A stretch of DNA of 64,000 nucleotides from Pycnococcus provasolii. Lineage: Eukaryota; Chlorophyta; Pseudoscourfieldiophyceae; Pseudoscourfieldiales. The first letter of the stretch is position 1, and the number at the start of each line of letters is the position of its first letter. Positions 41,193 to 50,216 of the stretch are shown here, piece after piece. A program made the position numbers and the translations under genes. The notes below the pieces were generated by a model. It did not search any database. It was not told the origin of the DNA and saw only the letters and a list, made by a program, of their open reading frames with translations. The stretch is taken from assembly GCA_049487715.1 (NCBI GenBank), contig CP150574.1, positions 310,001-374,000 of the forward strand, written 5' to 3'.

Positions 41193-42374
41193 ATGGTCAA
41201 GTTTGGAAAGTCGCTCGAAAGCGCGCAGGAGGCCGTCGCGCTCGCCGGGTCGCCGAGCCAGGGAAACAGCTTCCTGCACCACAGCCAAGAACACTTCACA
41301 CAAACTCTCGCGAACACGCACGCCGCAAACGGAAACAACGAATATGCATCAGGTCTGCCGTGGATCCCATACAAGGAGCTTAAGAAGGCGCTTAAGCGGG
41401 GCGACTGTGCCGACGACCTCTTCGCAAGGCTGAAGACTGCCGCGAACGCCGTAGACGCCGCATTCAAGCTCGAGGCTGACCTCATACTCTCGAAGTTTGC
41501 GCCGCGCAAGCCCCCAGGCCCCGTGTCGCGCGCGTTAGGTGCCGTGGTACCTCGATGCCTTCACGGCAACTCTGTCGCTATAGACAACCGCACTGAGGCG
41601 GCGCGTGAGTCACGAAGAGTGCGGCTTTACGCAGCCGCCAACGCGACTGCTGTGAGAAAGCTTCTCAAGAAAATTGCCAAGGTTCGACCCGAGTTGGCGT
41701 CGCGGGTCTCGAAGGAGAGCGAGACGATGCACGCCGGTGCTAGGACGACGGGTGACACAGGTACCAGCGAGGCTGGCGCTGACGCCGAGGTTGTCACTGC
41801 TGGTGGCATGTGCATGTTCATGCACTCGCCGCTGCTTGTGGACCTTTGGGCGTTGGAAGAACGTTCCACACTCGAGGCACGAGTTGCATCGCCGTCCTCT
41901 CCACGCTCTGAGGATGATGACGATGATGTACTTTCTCCCACGGCGCTCGCGCGCATCGAGAAGGAGCACGGCGGTGGTGGCTCCCTGCCAGAGCTGCTAC
42001 CAACCCCTCTCGTGGAGGGCGCGGAGGGTGCCCGCAACCTTGACGAGGAGCTGAACTGCGCGGTGTGCCTTGAGGTCGTGCATAAGGCACACGGGCTAGC
42101 ATGCGGGCATTTTTGCTGCGCTCGTTGCCTCGAGCAGGCGGCCAAAGTGAAAGGCGGTCAGTCGCTCACTGAGGCAAGAGACAGCGCGCGGTGCCCGCAG
42201 TGCCGCCGTCCGGGCGTGTTCAAGGACGCGATGGCGCTTCCGCAGCTGGACCAGCTCGTGCGTGAGCACATTGGCGAGGCTGCATATCGCGAGCGTAAGC
42301 GTAGTGCGGCGCACGAGCTCAGGGAAGCACGAGAGGCGGAACTGCTGAAAAGCGGCGTGTGGCCATTCGTTTAG
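41193..42374 (+). CDS. SPX-RING E3 ubiquitin ligase, NLA/BAH1-like
   Basis: From the Met at 41193 the protein has 393 residues. The N-terminal SPX domain is shown by the start MVKFGKSLE, LPWIPYKELKKALKRGD and the later helix AANATAVRKLLKKIAKVRPE; SPX domains sense inositol pyrophosphates and report phosphate status through such Lys-rich surfaces. A C3HC4-type RING follows near residues 289-340 (CAVCLEVVHKAHGLACGHFC, CARCLEQ, CPQCRRPG). This combination and the closing helical tail match plant NLA/BAH1, which ubiquitinates phosphate and nitrate transporters during nutrient adaptation. An insert rich in Glu, Ser and Asp separates the domains. The frame is open upstream of 41193, but the SPX start requires this Met. 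Role in phosphate homeostasis is inferred from the family. Confidence 0.93.
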   Translation: MVKFGKSLESAQEAVALAGSPSQGNSFLHHSQEHFTQTLANTHAANGNNEYASGLPWIPYKELKKALKRGDCADDLFARLKTAANAVDAAFKLEADLILSKFAPRKPPGPVSRALGAVVPRCLHGNSVAIDNRTEAARESRRVRLYAAANATAVRKLLKKIAKVRPELASRVSKESETMHAGARTTGDTGTSEAGADAEVVTAGGMCMFMHSPLLVDLWALEERSTLEARVASPSSPRSEDDDDDVLSPTALARIEKEHGGGGSLPELLPTPLVEGAEGARNLDEELNCAVCLEVVHKAHGLACGHFCCARCLEQAAKVKGGQSLTEARDSARCPQCRRPGVFKDAMALPQLDQLVREHIGEAAYRERKRSAAHELREAREAELLKSGVWPFV

Positions 42375-42532
42375 AGCCTTAACCCGTAGGAAGTAGCCTC
42401 AAGCCGCGTACTACTAAGAGTACCCGAAACAAAGAAGGAATTGAACGTGTGAATCAACCTGTCACTTCTGTCACCTGTAAACGTAAACGTAAACACCGTA
42501 AAGACCGTATGACCTGTAACCCCGAACGACGT

Positions 42533-42555
42533 ACCCTAACCCTAACCCTAACCCC
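42533..42555. repeat. Telomere-like CCCTAA tract
   Basis: Three to four CCCTAA units lie about 186 bp upstream of the FtsZ-like start codon. Confidence 0.88.
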
Positions 42556-42740
42556 CTTTAGCGCTAACCCCCTACTGTATTTAAAAATGAGAATGATTAA
42601 CCCCTAAACGAACGCGTGTTATTATTTTTCGAAAGCGCGCGCCATAATGTTTATCCGATCCAGGGGGTGGGACAAGCCTGAAGCCCCCTCCCCCTGGCAG
42701 CCTGGACTAATCTGGGGGCCAAGCCGGCTTGTCAAACGAA

Positions 42741-44528
42741 ATGGCGCCGTGCCCTCAACGCCTTCGCCTTCGCACTGCTGGTGGTGGTGGGTGTGGTGGT
42801 GGTGGTGGTGGTGGTGGTGGTGGTGGTGGTGGTGGTGGTGGTGGTGCGTGGGGTGGTGGTGTGCGTGTTTTTCGTTGTAAATCCTTACGGTTTGGTACCT
42901 TTAGCGGGTTACGGTGTACCAGAGCGTTACCAGAGAGAAGTGCGGGGTTCTTTCAGAATCATGCGAGGGATTCATTTGTCGCGTCGCGCCTCTCTGAGCT
43001 GGAGCAGCGTGTGAAACGGGAAATCAGGGATGCCACAGGCGTGGAACCTTGTCCGCCGGGAAGCGCGAGCACGAGTGCACGAGTCCACGAGGAGGAGGTC
43101 CTACAGCAACAGCATACACAGGTCAAGCCGTCCACCACGGAAGCTGATGATGCTACAGAATACGAACGCGAACGCGAAGACGAGCAGGGTCGACCGACAG
43201 TCGTCTGCGTGGGAACGCGTGGCGCATTTCAAGCTCTCACAGCTAACACAGAACTTGCTGTCGACACATTTTACCTTGACACGGATACTACGATCGTCGC
43301 GCAGCTCGAGGGTGCCTCGTCCACAAATCCGAACTGCGCCGCTGTCGCGGTGGACCCCACCTTTGCAAGGGAGCTCGAGTCTGGCGACGGCGACGACAAC
43401 GAACCAACCAACTCGCGCATGCGTGCCATACTCAATTTGCACGAATCAAGCGCAGGCACGCCGGTGGTGATACTCGTCGGCCTCTCCGGAGGTGGACTTG
43501 GCGCAGGAACGGCGCGACACGTCGCAGCGTCAGCGAAACGAGCAGGCAGGCCCGTCGTTGCCGTTGTTGCGATGCCTTTCGCATTCGAGGGACCGCGAAA
43601 AAGGAAGCAGGCTGCCGACTCCGCCGCCAGGCTTCGTGAAATGTGCCAGGCGGTGCTCGAAATAGACTCCGACGCGCTGGGCAAGCAGGCACCTACCGTC
43701 GCAGATGCCGCCAAGCTCGGAGATGCCACGCTCGTCGGCGCAGCACTTGCGGCAATCGCAATACAACGTGCGAGTTCCGAGGCGCTGGAATTAGGATCGA
43801 TAGGTGCTGTCTCCGTGTCCACGGAACCTGTTCCTCTCTCCAAACAGAATTTGGTTTCAGGGTTCGGCGATCCGCCCACGGCGCAGATTGTCGCCGCCGC
43901 GGCGCGCACGGCGGCACGCAGGGCGGCGGACGCGGCGCTCGTCGCGGGTGCATGGCAGAGAGGCGCGGTGGCTGTCATCGCCGCCGCCGCTGCGCCGGGA
44001 GTGCCAGACTACGCCGACACGCTGCGATCCTGCGACGTGGCGGCGAAGGGTGCGCTGTCTGCATTGCAGGAGGAGGCGAGCGCGCGAGCTTCCGGGGATG
44101 TTGCAGTAGGAGTGCATGCAACGCCGATGATGCCTCGTCTCGAGGGGGAGGAGGCTGGTGTGAGCGTTGCCTTGATGGTTTTGTGCGCAGACTCTGCTGA
44201 CAGCAGCGCATCTTCGCCGCCATCACGAGTCCAGCCTCCGGAGGAAGAGGTGCTGCCACCATCCCAGCCTCGTGCGGAAGCAGAGGAGGAACTGGAGGAG
44301 GAGGAGGAGGAGGAGGCGGAACTGGAATTGGAGGAATTGGAATTGGAGGATGAAGTGGAGCCCTTCCAAGATTCCAAGCTGAGCAGCGCGGCTGCTCGCG
44401 CACGTGGGATGTTGCAGGATGAGCGCATGCTCGACAAGCCCATGCCGACAACTGCGTCAGCACGTGCTCGAGGCATGCTTGACCGTGATCGCATCGAGCG
44501 TGACGGTCGTCGTCGTCGCGAGAAATGA
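42741..44528 (+). CDS. Divergent FtsZ-like protein with degenerate GTP pocket
   Basis: From the ATG at 42741 the protein has 595 residues. A poly-Gly run (from a GGT repeat) sits in a basic N-terminus that could be a plastid transit region. From about residue 142 the order of elements follows FtsZ: VVCVGTRGAFQALTANTELA (where FtsZ has GVGGGGNNAV), FYLDTDTTIV (FtsZ: NTD strand), ILVGLSGGGLGAGTARHVAA at 244-263 (FtsZ signature GGGTGTG), and VVAVVAMPFAFEGPRKRKQA at 272-291 (FtsZ: VVTKPFSFEGRRR). The glycine-rich first loop and the tubulin signature are altered, and no clear NxDFxD catalytic loop is seen; a conventional GTPase is unlikely. Ala-rich helices and an acidic Glu-run tail follow. It may be a plastid-division regulator like ARC3 or another FtsZ paralogue, but that is inference. 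Confidence 0.8.
   Translation: MAPCPQRLRLRTAGGGGCGGGGGGGGGGGGGGGGGAWGGGVRVFRCKSLRFGTFSGLRCTRALPERSAGFFQNHARDSFVASRLSELEQRVKREIRDATGVEPCPPGSASTSARVHEEEVLQQQHTQVKPSTTEADDATEYEREREDEQGRPTVVCVGTRGAFQALTANTELAVDTFYLDTDTTIVAQLEGASSTNPNCAAVAVDPTFARELESGDGDDNEPTNSRMRAILNLHESSAGTPVVILVGLSGGGLGAGTARHVAASAKRAGRPVVAVVAMPFAFEGPRKRKQAADSAARLREMCQAVLEIDSDALGKQAPTVADAAKLGDATLVGAALAAIAIQRASSEALELGSIGAVSVSTEPVPLSKQNLVSGFGDPPTAQIVAAAARTAARRAADAALVAGAWQRGAVAVIAAAAAPGVPDYADTLRSCDVAAKGALSALQEEASARASGDVAVGVHATPMMPRLEGEEAGVSVALMVLCADSADSSASSPPSRVQPPEEEVLPPSQPRAEAEEELEEEEEEEAELELEELELEDEVEPFQDSKLSSAAARARGMLQDERMLDKPMPTTASARARGMLDRDRIERDGRRRREK
42781..42845 (+). repeat. (GGT)n trinucleotide repeat, coding
   Basis: About twenty GGT units encode poly-Gly in the FtsZ-like protein. 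The same repeat class occurs in the auxilin-like, coiled-coil and TOC75 genes. Confidence 0.92.
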
Positions 44529-44786
44529 TGAGCCTGCATGTCCTACTACCGTTGTTTCCACCATATGTTGATCTTTTTGTTGTGTTGCGTGAACGTGTGA
44601 ATGTCTGTGTGTGTTTGGATTTCGTGGCGTGTAATTCTACTTTCTTTTTACAATCTCCGACTGGCGACTTGCGACTGTTCCAGCACAAGGTTTCGAACGT
44701 GCCTCTGCTGTGGGTTGCATGCAGTACTGTGTGCGCACAATACAGCCGACGTCTCTTCGTGGATGGCTATTCCTGCAGTATGTTTG

Positions 44787-45113
44787 TTATCTTCTTTTGT
44801 CTCTAGCTTCTGCTGCGAGTTTGATTTTCGCCTCAAGTTCTTGTCGTGACTTGGGCGCGTACGTTTCTTGCACAATCATGAGAGCGGCAGGCCCTGCTGT
44901 GACCCACGAGACGAAGTATCCCGCTTTGAACAACGACGTATTCTTAGCTTTGTATGCAACAAAAGTTCCAAGAAGGCTTATAACACCTACAGTCCCGAGG
45001 ACACGGGAGACACTAGTACTACTACTAGTAGGAGTAGGAGGAGTAGGGGCAATCACCTTAATCGCTTCGGAGGGGGAGGGGGAGGGGGACGACGACACGG
45101 ACGACGACGACAT
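44787..45113 (-). CDS. Small two-helix membrane protein, unidentified
   Basis: A frame of 108 residues from the second Met at 45113 (or 111 from 45122). After a Ser/Pro/Thr-rich N-terminus come two hydrophobic segments, VLGTVGVISLLGTFVAYKAK and KAGYFVSWVTAGPAALMIVQ, and a charged helical tail (ELEAKIKLAAEARDKRR). The layout suggests a small organelle-membrane protein with a short loop between helices. I do not recognise the family. It is convergent with the FtsZ-like gene and divergent from the next small gene, sharing the TTAGGG tract between them. Confidence 0.65.
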   Translation of the reverse strand: MSSSSVSSSPSPSPSEAIKVIAPTPPTPTSSSTSVSRVLGTVGVISLLGTFVAYKAKNTSLFKAGYFVSWVTAGPAALMIVQETYAPKSRQELEAKIKLAAEARDKRR

Positions 45114-45322
45114 CAAACACACTGATCAATCGCGTGCTGATGTGATTTTGGTGGATTGTGAGCCACACCTTACCTTGCACGTTGCGCCTTGCCTTGCCTT
45201 GACATACGAACAAGCCCCTAGGGTAATAAAACCCGAAGAGGCTCCAACGCGAACTCGAACCCCTACATAACCCCTACTTCTGAACCCCTAGGGTACTTCT
45301 GAACGGAACCCCCAAAGTACAA

Positions 45323-45366
45323 GGGTTAGGGTTAGGGTTAGGGTTAGGGTTAGGGTTAGGGTTAGA
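45323..45366. repeat. Telomere-like TTAGGG tract (7 units)
   Basis: Perfect TTAGGG hexamers lie between two divergent genes, 209 bp from one start codon and 90 bp from the other. Confidence 0.95.
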
Positions 45367-45456
45367 ATTCCACGCCCGATCCACATACCTTGGTAGGTCT
45401 GGCAAGTTCTCCCCATTAAAGTTATTCTTCTCCGGAGAGAGATTATAATTCCCACC

Positions 45457-45988
45457 ATGTCGACTGGTACTTCCACGAGTTTCATTGGGTTACTACTGCC
45501 TCGAGGCCTTCGTCTGTACTCGTCATCGGCGTCTTCTTCTGCGTCTTCTTCTGCGTCCCAGGTTATTAGACCGCCGCCACCTAAGGGAAGACGGGGATCC
45601 CCGGCGATTAGTAGTACAGAGAAGCAACACGGGGGTCAATAACCTTGCAGGGGGAGACAAACGATCAAACGCACCAAACGCGTCTGCAGCGTCGTCGGCG
45701 CAAACACAAACACAACAACAAGCAGCTCCTGTTCCTGACGCGGAACTCGCTGGAGGGGGAGGGGCAGCCACAGCCTTTGCAGGGGCGGGGGCGGCGGCTT
45801 TCGCATCCGTGGGAGCTGTCGGCATCGCATTCGTCGGCGCATTCGGCGCGCTACAGATGGCGGCGTACGCAGCACAAACAACCGGCAGAACTACTTCGCC
45901 AACAAAAGCACCTCCACCGCCTCCCCCACCTCCGCCACCGCCGCCGCCGCCGCCGCCTGTGCAAAAGTCGTGGTGGAAGTTTTGGTAG
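45457..45988 (+). CDS. Small single-helix organelle-targeted protein, frame break at G5
   Basis: The frame from the ATG at 45457 (MSTGTSTSFIGLLLPRGLRL) stops at 45642, but after a run of five G (45631-45635) another frame continues with good coding character to 45988. Removing one G would join them into about 176 residues: a basic Ser-rich presequence, a low-complexity Gln/Ala region, one glycine/alanine-rich transmembrane segment (GAVGIAFVGAFGALQMAAYA), a poly-Pro run and the C-terminus VQKSWWKFW. Targeting to mitochondrion or plastid is suggested by the N-terminus. The family is not recognised. As with HCF136, a homopolymer sequencing error is the simplest reading; a real pseudogene cannot be excluded. 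Confidence 0.6.
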
Positions 45989-46153
45989 GCTTTTGATACA
46001 AACGCTTATTTGAAAAGTTTTGATTTGATTTATTGTTAGATTCGTTTTCAGATACACAGTTTCAGTTAGTAAACTTTCTCTCCCGCCGTTTTTCGTTTTT
46101 TGCAATCGTTTTCTAATTTTAAAAGAGAATATTTCGTAGAATGAACCACTTTC

Positions 46154-47536
46154 TCACGGTGCCGGTGCACCATATCTCGAAGCGGCGACATTTGTGCGCT
46201 TGTGCAGATGCTCGAGACTTGCGACGCGCTGCATCGACTCCGACCGCTCCATCTTCGTGCCAACCTTTTGGCGCGCTGTAACCTCAAAGGCACTCGACGG
46301 CTCACCCTCTGCATGGGTTGGGACAGCGGCAGCGGCAGCAGCAGCAGCGTCACCATCATCTTCCGCCGCCGCCGCCGCTGCCGCCACCTCTCCTGCTGTC
46401 ACCGCTGCCGTTGTCGGATTTGGCGCCATCGAGGTATCATCAGCCTGAGGTTTGCTGGACGCCACACCTGGTGCTTGCACGGCATCTCTGTCCGTCGACG
46501 GTGTAGCCGAAGGTTGCGCAGCAGCCATCCCATTGGAAAGTCGCGGCGCTCCCATTGGGCCGTCCGCCGCAGGTGCTGCCGCCACGGCAGCAGGAGCGGG
46601 CCGCGCATTTTCCGATGGTTCTCTGCCTGCTCGCAGCGCGGCATTCTCCGCGAGTGCGTTGTTCAGCTGGGATTCCGCAGCCGCCAGACGCGACTCGAGC
46701 GTGCTCTTCTCGTGCTCCAGCATCGCAATCTGCCCCTCCAGTGTAGAGAGATGCTCCTGCTTCCGACGTCGGCTTCTGCGTGCAGACTCGCGGTTGCTGA
46801 GCATGCGTCGCTGCCTTCGCACGTCGACATTGCCGTCGGCATCCAGCTCGTCTTCCGTGTTCCCCGCCGAGTTGTCGCCATTGCTCACTGTTTGCCGTGG
46901 AGGTGGTGGCGGAGGCGCCCCTCCTCTCATTCGGTTCGCGGCTGCCATGCTGTGCGAGGGTGGTGGGGGAGGTGGAGGAGGCGACGGCGTTCCTGCCACC
47001 GTGGGGGCAGCATTAACAGGCTCGGCGGTATTTGCAGCGCTCACGGCGAACTGCGCCATGGCAGCCGCGGCAGCCGCGGGGTGCTGCTGAAACATCTGCG
47101 GTGGCATACCACCTGGTGCCCAGCCAGGGAAGCCTGCAAACTGAGCAGGGTGCACGCCTGGCGGTCCGTAGTACGAGGCGTGCGGCGGTGCCGCCCCTGG
47201 GTGCAAACCTCTTCCTGCAGCGGCGTTGGCGAACGCGGCGTATGCTGCCGCGGCGGCGTCACTCGGCGGTCCCGGCGGAGTTGGCGAGGCTGTCGCCGCT
47301 TGCTGCTGCGGTGGTGGCGGCGGCATTGTGCCCTGCGTGTGTGGTGCTGCCATAGCCTGGTTGGGCGGTGCGTTTCCCGTCATGGCTGCGAGGCCTGGGG
47401 GCACCTGTCCCGCCCCCGCGAGCGTTCCTAGCGACGGCACACGCTTGAGCCAGTCTTGGAACGCCGCTTCGCTGTCTGTGCGTCCCATGCGCCAGAGCTC
47501 GCCGACAATGTCGTCGACACTGTAGTTGCGATTCAT
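46154..47536 (-). CDS. bZIP transcription factor
   Basis: The 460-residue protein has a classical basic-leucine zipper at about residues 237-295: the basic region RRMLSNRESARRSRRRKQEH with the invariant N-x7-R spacing, followed by heptads in LEGQIAMLEHEKSTLESRLA and AAESQLNNALAENAALRAG. The N-terminus MNRNYSVDDIVGELWRMGRT resembles the short conserved N-terminal helix of plant and algal bZIP groups. The rest is Ala/Pro/Gly-rich and probably disordered. It should bind ACGT-type sites as a dimer in the nucleus. The downstream transposon begins about 415 bp beyond its start codon. Confidence 0.92.
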   Translation of the reverse strand: MNRNYSVDDIVGELWRMGRTDSEAAFQDWLKRVPSLGTLAGAGQVPPGLAAMTGNAPPNQAMAAPHTQGTMPPPPPQQQAATASPTPPGPPSDAAAAAYAAFANAAAGRGLHPGAAPPHASYYGPPGVHPAQFAGFPGWAPGGMPPQMFQQHPAAAAAAMAQFAVSAANTAEPVNAAPTVAGTPSPPPPPPPPSHSMAAANRMRGGAPPPPPPRQTVSNGDNSAGNTEDELDADGNVDVRRQRRMLSNRESARRSRRRKQEHLSTLEGQIAMLEHEKSTLESRLAAAESQLNNALAENAALRAGREPSENARPAPAAVAAAPAADGPMGAPRLSNGMAAAQPSATPSTDRDAVQAPGVASSKPQADDTSMAPNPTTAAVTAGEVAAAAAAAEDDGDAAAAAAAAVPTHAEGEPSSAFEVTARQKVGTKMERSESMQRVASLEHLHKRTNVAASRYGAPAP

Positions 47537-47949
47537 GTTCTTGAATGCTCACGAACGAAATCACTCACTCACGAAACGTGTGAAAGACGTTGATTGACGG
47601 AGAGAAACCTGAAGCAACGACGCTCTCCTTTCTTTCGCAAAGAAAGAAAGAAAAGAAAGAAAATCCAGCAAAAAAAAAAGAAAACCAGAAGAAAACAGAA
47701 GATGGTGATTTCTTCAAGAAACACCAAGACACACCAAGAAACACAGTGAAGCTTGTCGTGATTCAAGAAAAGAAAAGAAGACACTCTCTCTCAAAGAAAA
47801 AGACCGCAAAACCTCAGAAAGCAGCAGAAAGCAGAGAGAGGAGAGATGAGATGAGATGACAATACAGCTGCTGCAAACAATAATGTGGCAGAGACGAAGC
47901 AGCTATGGCGTTTGCCTCCCAGGGGCCCCGTAATGACGAGAATTGGTCC
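47537..47949. other. A- and GA-rich interval before the transposon
   Basis: No gene is supported. The interval consists largely of purine-rich sequence (AAAGAAAG and GAGAG runs) upstream of the bZIP gene. Confidence 0.6.
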
Positions 47950-48000
47950 AGAATAGACCCCTTGCTCCAAACCGATTCGGGGTTGGGGACGGATAAGGGT
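47950..48000 (+). repeat. Left terminal inverted repeat
   Basis: The outer 22 bp AGAATAGACCCCTTGCTCCA(AA) and the inner 29 bp starting at 47972 are exact reverse complements of the right repeat. Confidence 0.93.
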
Positions 48001-48113
48001 ATTTGAGAGAATAATTTCGATGCGTTTGCACCATCTTCATCACTCCAAGCTCAGCAGCGTTTCATCTAATTTACTGAACTACTCGTTTCATCGAGGTTCG
48101 TCACTTTCTCCCA

Positions 48114-50080
48114 TGGCTAACGAAGTTCTCCTGAGCTCTCGGTTCCAAGCACGGATGTTGACTTAGCGTAGTCTGAAGGCGAAGAGGGTGTGTAGACGCT
48201 CGTGTGCTCCATCATTTCTTTCTTCGCAACAGCTACCAACCACGAGGAGGTGATAGTGGCACGTGTCGTGAGGCGTGCTCGGCGGTGATTGAACTTGGCG
48301 CCTTCGTCATCGTGGTTCTTACAGCATCGATACGGTCATCCGGCCAAAGCGATAACCATCGAGGAGCGGCGGATACGTCTGCGGAAGCTTATGCTCGCGC
48401 AACTGGAGGCGAGGACTCGTCTAAACAAACCGCAGTCTCGCAGTATCACGTCACGGACAAGCTTGTGAGGCATCTCATCACCAGATTGCATCGGGACGGA
48501 TTCACTTATGTGGTTGCGCCTTTTGAAGGATCATCAATGGTGCACCTCGTCAAGGGAGGGCACGCAGACTACGTCTTGACGGTGGACAGCGACGTAGCAT
48601 CGCATGGCGTTCCTATCGTGTCACACACCGACTGTCGACGCTTAGAGGGACGGTGGTTCACGTACAACTGGTGAAGGCCGCCATTCGCAAAGTCGCGTTC
48701 TGATGCCGTACACCAGCATGGGACAGAAATTTTCCACGTTAGGTGCGTTAGTTGGTTGTGATTACGGAGGTGAAATTGGTGTAGGATGGGCAAAGGCTCT
48801 TGACATTCTTGCCGCAGGTGATGTTCATGACAAGTACCCTAATGTGCTTGACAGAGAAAAGGCATTTCGGGGTGGTGGTGTACGACATAACCACGAAAAA
48901 GTGTTGCACGCTCGACGGGTCGAACCGTCAGAGGCGATCGTCGCGTTCTTCCTCGGGAGACCCAAATGATCGCGCGTCGCAAATATCACCGGCGACCTGG
49001 CGCCGCCATCAGCTCTTTAGCTGCGACGATTCCGCAAGCTCACGTACGACATGTGCCAAATTCTATCTTACGATACACGAATCGCCTCCTCCGCCGTGAC
49101 AACCAACGAGTCAAGGCTTGCTCGCGCTGGACTTCCACTCAGTCACGACGGCAGGGATGACAAGTCTACGCTATTAGACATGTACGAGCTGACGGTGCAT
49201 GAGAAGGAGCGCGCGGACAAGGGCGACGCTCGGCCTGTCGCTTTGTTGCACTGGCGATTGTGCGTATCGTATTTGTTACGCACTAGCATAGTTTCTTCGT
49301 CCCATCCTAGTGCACGACAACACGACGACGCCCTTAAGAAATACGTCACCACAGCTTCGACGAATGCTTGGAGTGTTCCGTGGCGACCTTGCCGAAGGTG
49401 ATGCCAATATTAAAGGAGGACGTGCTCAGGGCGCACTATCAACACCTTCTCGACAATTCGCGAACTGGGGATATTCGAGTGATAAAGGAGGGATTCAGAA
49501 GGATCGCGCGAGGACATACCTTGATGGCTTTGGCATGATGAATATCACAGATGAAAACTATGCCAATCATGTTCTTGAAACTCAAAGTGGACGCATCGAT
49601 AGATCCTGAAACATCATGTGTACGCCGTGTTTATGTGTCAACAACGGCGACGTCACGCATTCCCGCCTATCCTGCTTCGCATGAACACCAAGCGCCACCA
49701 ACTATACGAAGGATAGTGCGCTGTTGTTCACGAACAGATTCGCAGTCGTCATGTCTCTTCTACACGCGCTCTGAATGTCAAGCGCGAGGAAAATATTGAG
49801 ACGTCGCCAACTTCAGATTATGTTGTGAACCAACCGTCATCATCAGTGCGATCTTTCGATGTCACGCAACCAGCGGCATGTTTACCGTTCTTCAACATCA
49901 GCATCAACGACGTACACGATCGAAAAAATCATATCAGCATCATCGATCGAAGATAGGCGGCAGGTCCTCGCCAGTTTTAGTAGCCCCGCGCTCGGGAGCT
50001 TAAATCCGTCTCCACGTGCTCCGAAGTTTCACAAATTGTTCGACGAACTTAAGAAGGCGATGGCGAGACATCGCGCTTGA
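48114..50080 (+). pseudogene. XPG/FEN/EXO1-family nuclease remnant carried by the transposon
   Basis: Across several frames the order of an XPG-family nuclease can be followed. Near 48170-48230 an N-domain-like segment (SLKAKRV then CVDARVLHHFFLRN) appears; at 48430-48620 the XPG-I region reads HVTDKLVRHLITRLHRDGFT, YVVAPFEGSSMVHLVKGGHA, DYVLTVDSDVASHGVPIV, including the acidic metal-binding residues of the ExxxA/D and DSD motifs; at 48720-48820 the helix-two-turn-helix reads LGALVGCDYGGEIGVGWAKA. The closest layout is EXO1/FEN1. A possible C-terminus runs to a stop at 50080. At least four frame changes and stop codons break the gene. The host role (transposon repair or excision) is inference. 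Confidence 0.8.
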
Positions 50081-50216
50081 AGTTACATTTGGCGAAGATT
50101 CGATGTTACGATGATTGATGAAAAAGCTAATAATCATTCATTACAACTTCGATAGGCGGCACGAGCGCACACCTTGATTCGCCAGCATCGAACAAACAAA
50201 AAAATTGAGTTCCAAG

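Noticed and set aside
46202-47431. Plus-strand open frame of 409 residues
   Set aside because: Antisense of the bZIP gene; Arg/Cys/His-rich with no domain.
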